Shown here piece by piece: positions 31,489 through 32,203 of a DNA stretch of 32,203 bases. The DNA lies in assembly GCA_900552725.1 (NCBI GenBank), contig USAT01000009.1:1-32203 (forward strand), written 5' to 3'. The notes beneath the pieces are model-generated. The model searched no databases. It saw nothing but the letters and a program-made list of their open reading frames with translations, and was not told the origin of the DNA. How positions within the stretch are numbered: position 1 is the stretch's first letter; every line of letters begins with the position of its first letter. The stretch comes from an uncultured Eubacteriales bacterium (GTDB lineage Bacteria; Bacillota; Clostridia; Oscillospirales; Oscillospiraceae). A program made the translations under genes and the position numbers.

Positions 31489-32203
31489 AGTAGATGGGGT
31501 TCAGGTAGATGTTATAGCGGTGCAGCTCGAAGTGCAGGTGATACCCCGTGGCGTCGCCGGTGTCCCCCACCTCCGCGATGGGATCCCCCATCCGCACCGT
31601 CTGTCCGGAGGAGGCGTTGACCCGGCTGCAATGGGCGTACAGGGTGGTGTAGCCGTCCGGGTGGGTCAGCTCCACATACTTGCCCAGCTCCGTGCTCTCG
31701 GCCACCGCCGTCACCGTGCCGTCGGCAAAGGCGTGGATGACCTCCCCCTTCTCGCAGCCGATGTCCAGGCCGTAGTGGAACCGCTCCGTCCCCGCCACCG
31801 GGTGATCCCGGTAGCCGAAGGATGAGGTGACCGTTCCCTCCACCGGCTTCTGATAGTCGAAGCCCAGCACCTGCTGGAGCATATTCACGATCTCCGGCGT
31901 GGTGCCGTCGCCGTATACCACGGCGTTGCGGTCGGTCTCCTGCTGGCTGACGGTCACCTTTTCGCCGCCGAACACCGCCACGCAGGCGTCGTTGACCGCC
32001 TGGGCCAGATCGTCGCCGCCGATGGCCCGGCCCGCCGCGGAAAAGGCCGCCACGAAGTCGGTGTCCTCCCCCATCAGACGCAGTAGGTCGCCGCCATACT
32101 GACGGGCCACGTCCGGCATGGTGAATTTCACCGTCACGACCACCACCAGCACGGCCCAGGCGGGCATCTGGCCCACCTCTACGAACCACAGCATGGCCGC
32201 CAT
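31475..32203 (-). CDS. M23 peptidase-domain membrane protein, SpoIVFA-like, probably 5' partial
   Basis: The visible 242 residues contain one membrane segment (about 14-29), a linker, and a C-terminal M23/LytM domain (about 122-242). The metal ligands H143, D147 and H224 and the catalytic-type H191 all appear intact (HYGLD, LYAH, YHLHF). In Bacillus SpoIVFA the LytM-like domain is degenerate, so an intact site is notable. It holds SpoIVFB in the forespore membrane in Bacillus. The frame runs to the last base of the window, so the real start may lie beyond it. Confidence 0.8.
   Translation of the reverse strand: MAAMLWFVEVGQMPAWAVLVVVVTVKFTMPDVARQYGGDLLRLMGEDTDFVAAFSAAGRAIGGDDLAQAVNDACVAVFGGEKVTVSQQETDRNAVVYGDGTTPEIVNMLQQVLGFDYQKPVEGTVTSSFGYRDHPVAGTERFHYGLDIGCEKGEVIHAFADGTVTAVAESTELGKYVELTHPDGYTTLYAHCSRVNASSGQTVRMGDPIAEVGDTGDATGYHLHFELHRYNIYLNPIYYVAQ

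Noticed and set aside
1..32203. tRNA genes, CRISPR arrays, insertion sequences or phage genes
   Set aside because: No cloverleaf, spaced direct repeats, transposase or integrase motifs were seen on either strand.

Overview
The window reads as a G+C-rich, spore-forming Firmicute of the gut Oscillospiraceae/Ruminococcaceae type (for example relatives of Oscillibacter or Flavonifractor). The reasons are a SpoIVFA/SpoIVFB-like pair next to a radical SAM/DUF2344 pair, a T-box leader on asnB, a glycine riboswitch on a sodium:alanine-family symporter, PadR/DUF2812 genes, strong GGAGG ribosome sites and near-consensus sigma-A promoters with 17-bp spacers. The genus is inference. No tRNA, rRNA, CRISPR array, insertion sequence or phage gene is visible, so this looks like ordinary chromosome with several little-studied operons.

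Layout. 1-2373: the C-terminal bulk of a MalT-like LuxR regulator, cut by the window edge. 2472-7259: a seven-gene envelope operon (DUF2442, three lipoproteins, two DUF3137-like membrane proteins, one tiny membrane protein) ending at a very strong hairpin. 7399-8799: two poorly known genes on the minus strand. 9002-10972: asnB with a T-box leader whose specifier codon is AAC (Asn). 11105-12881: a plus-strand set of small enzymes (two GNATs, a TfoX-N protein, an NTF2-like protein). 12929-15147: trmK, a Nif3-like gene and yebC on the minus strand. 15203-16789: a DUF1858 protein and an amidohydrolase. 16871-19502: a MoxR-type AAA ATPase and its VWA partner. 19655-21980: a GNAT, a divergent SDR and a metallo-beta-lactamase-fold protein. 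22114-23793: an AGCS symporter under a single-aptamer glycine riboswitch. 23831-27758: PadR with a double operator and three tandem DUF2812 membrane paralogues. 27865-32203: rplS, a DUF2344 protein, a B12-binding radical SAM protein, an M50 protease and an M23 protein, the last cut by the window edge.

How the parts work together. Amino-acid control appears twice in RNA. Uncharged tRNA-Asn should raise asparagine synthetase. Glycine should switch off the symporter if the drawn pairings hold. Two operons are the best candidates for undescribed biology: the lipoprotein/DUF3137 operon at 2472-7259, and the PadR-controlled trio of DUF2812 proteins at 23831-27758. In both, several paralogous envelope proteins of unknown function are made together. 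All family names come from reading motifs by eye; no database search was run.
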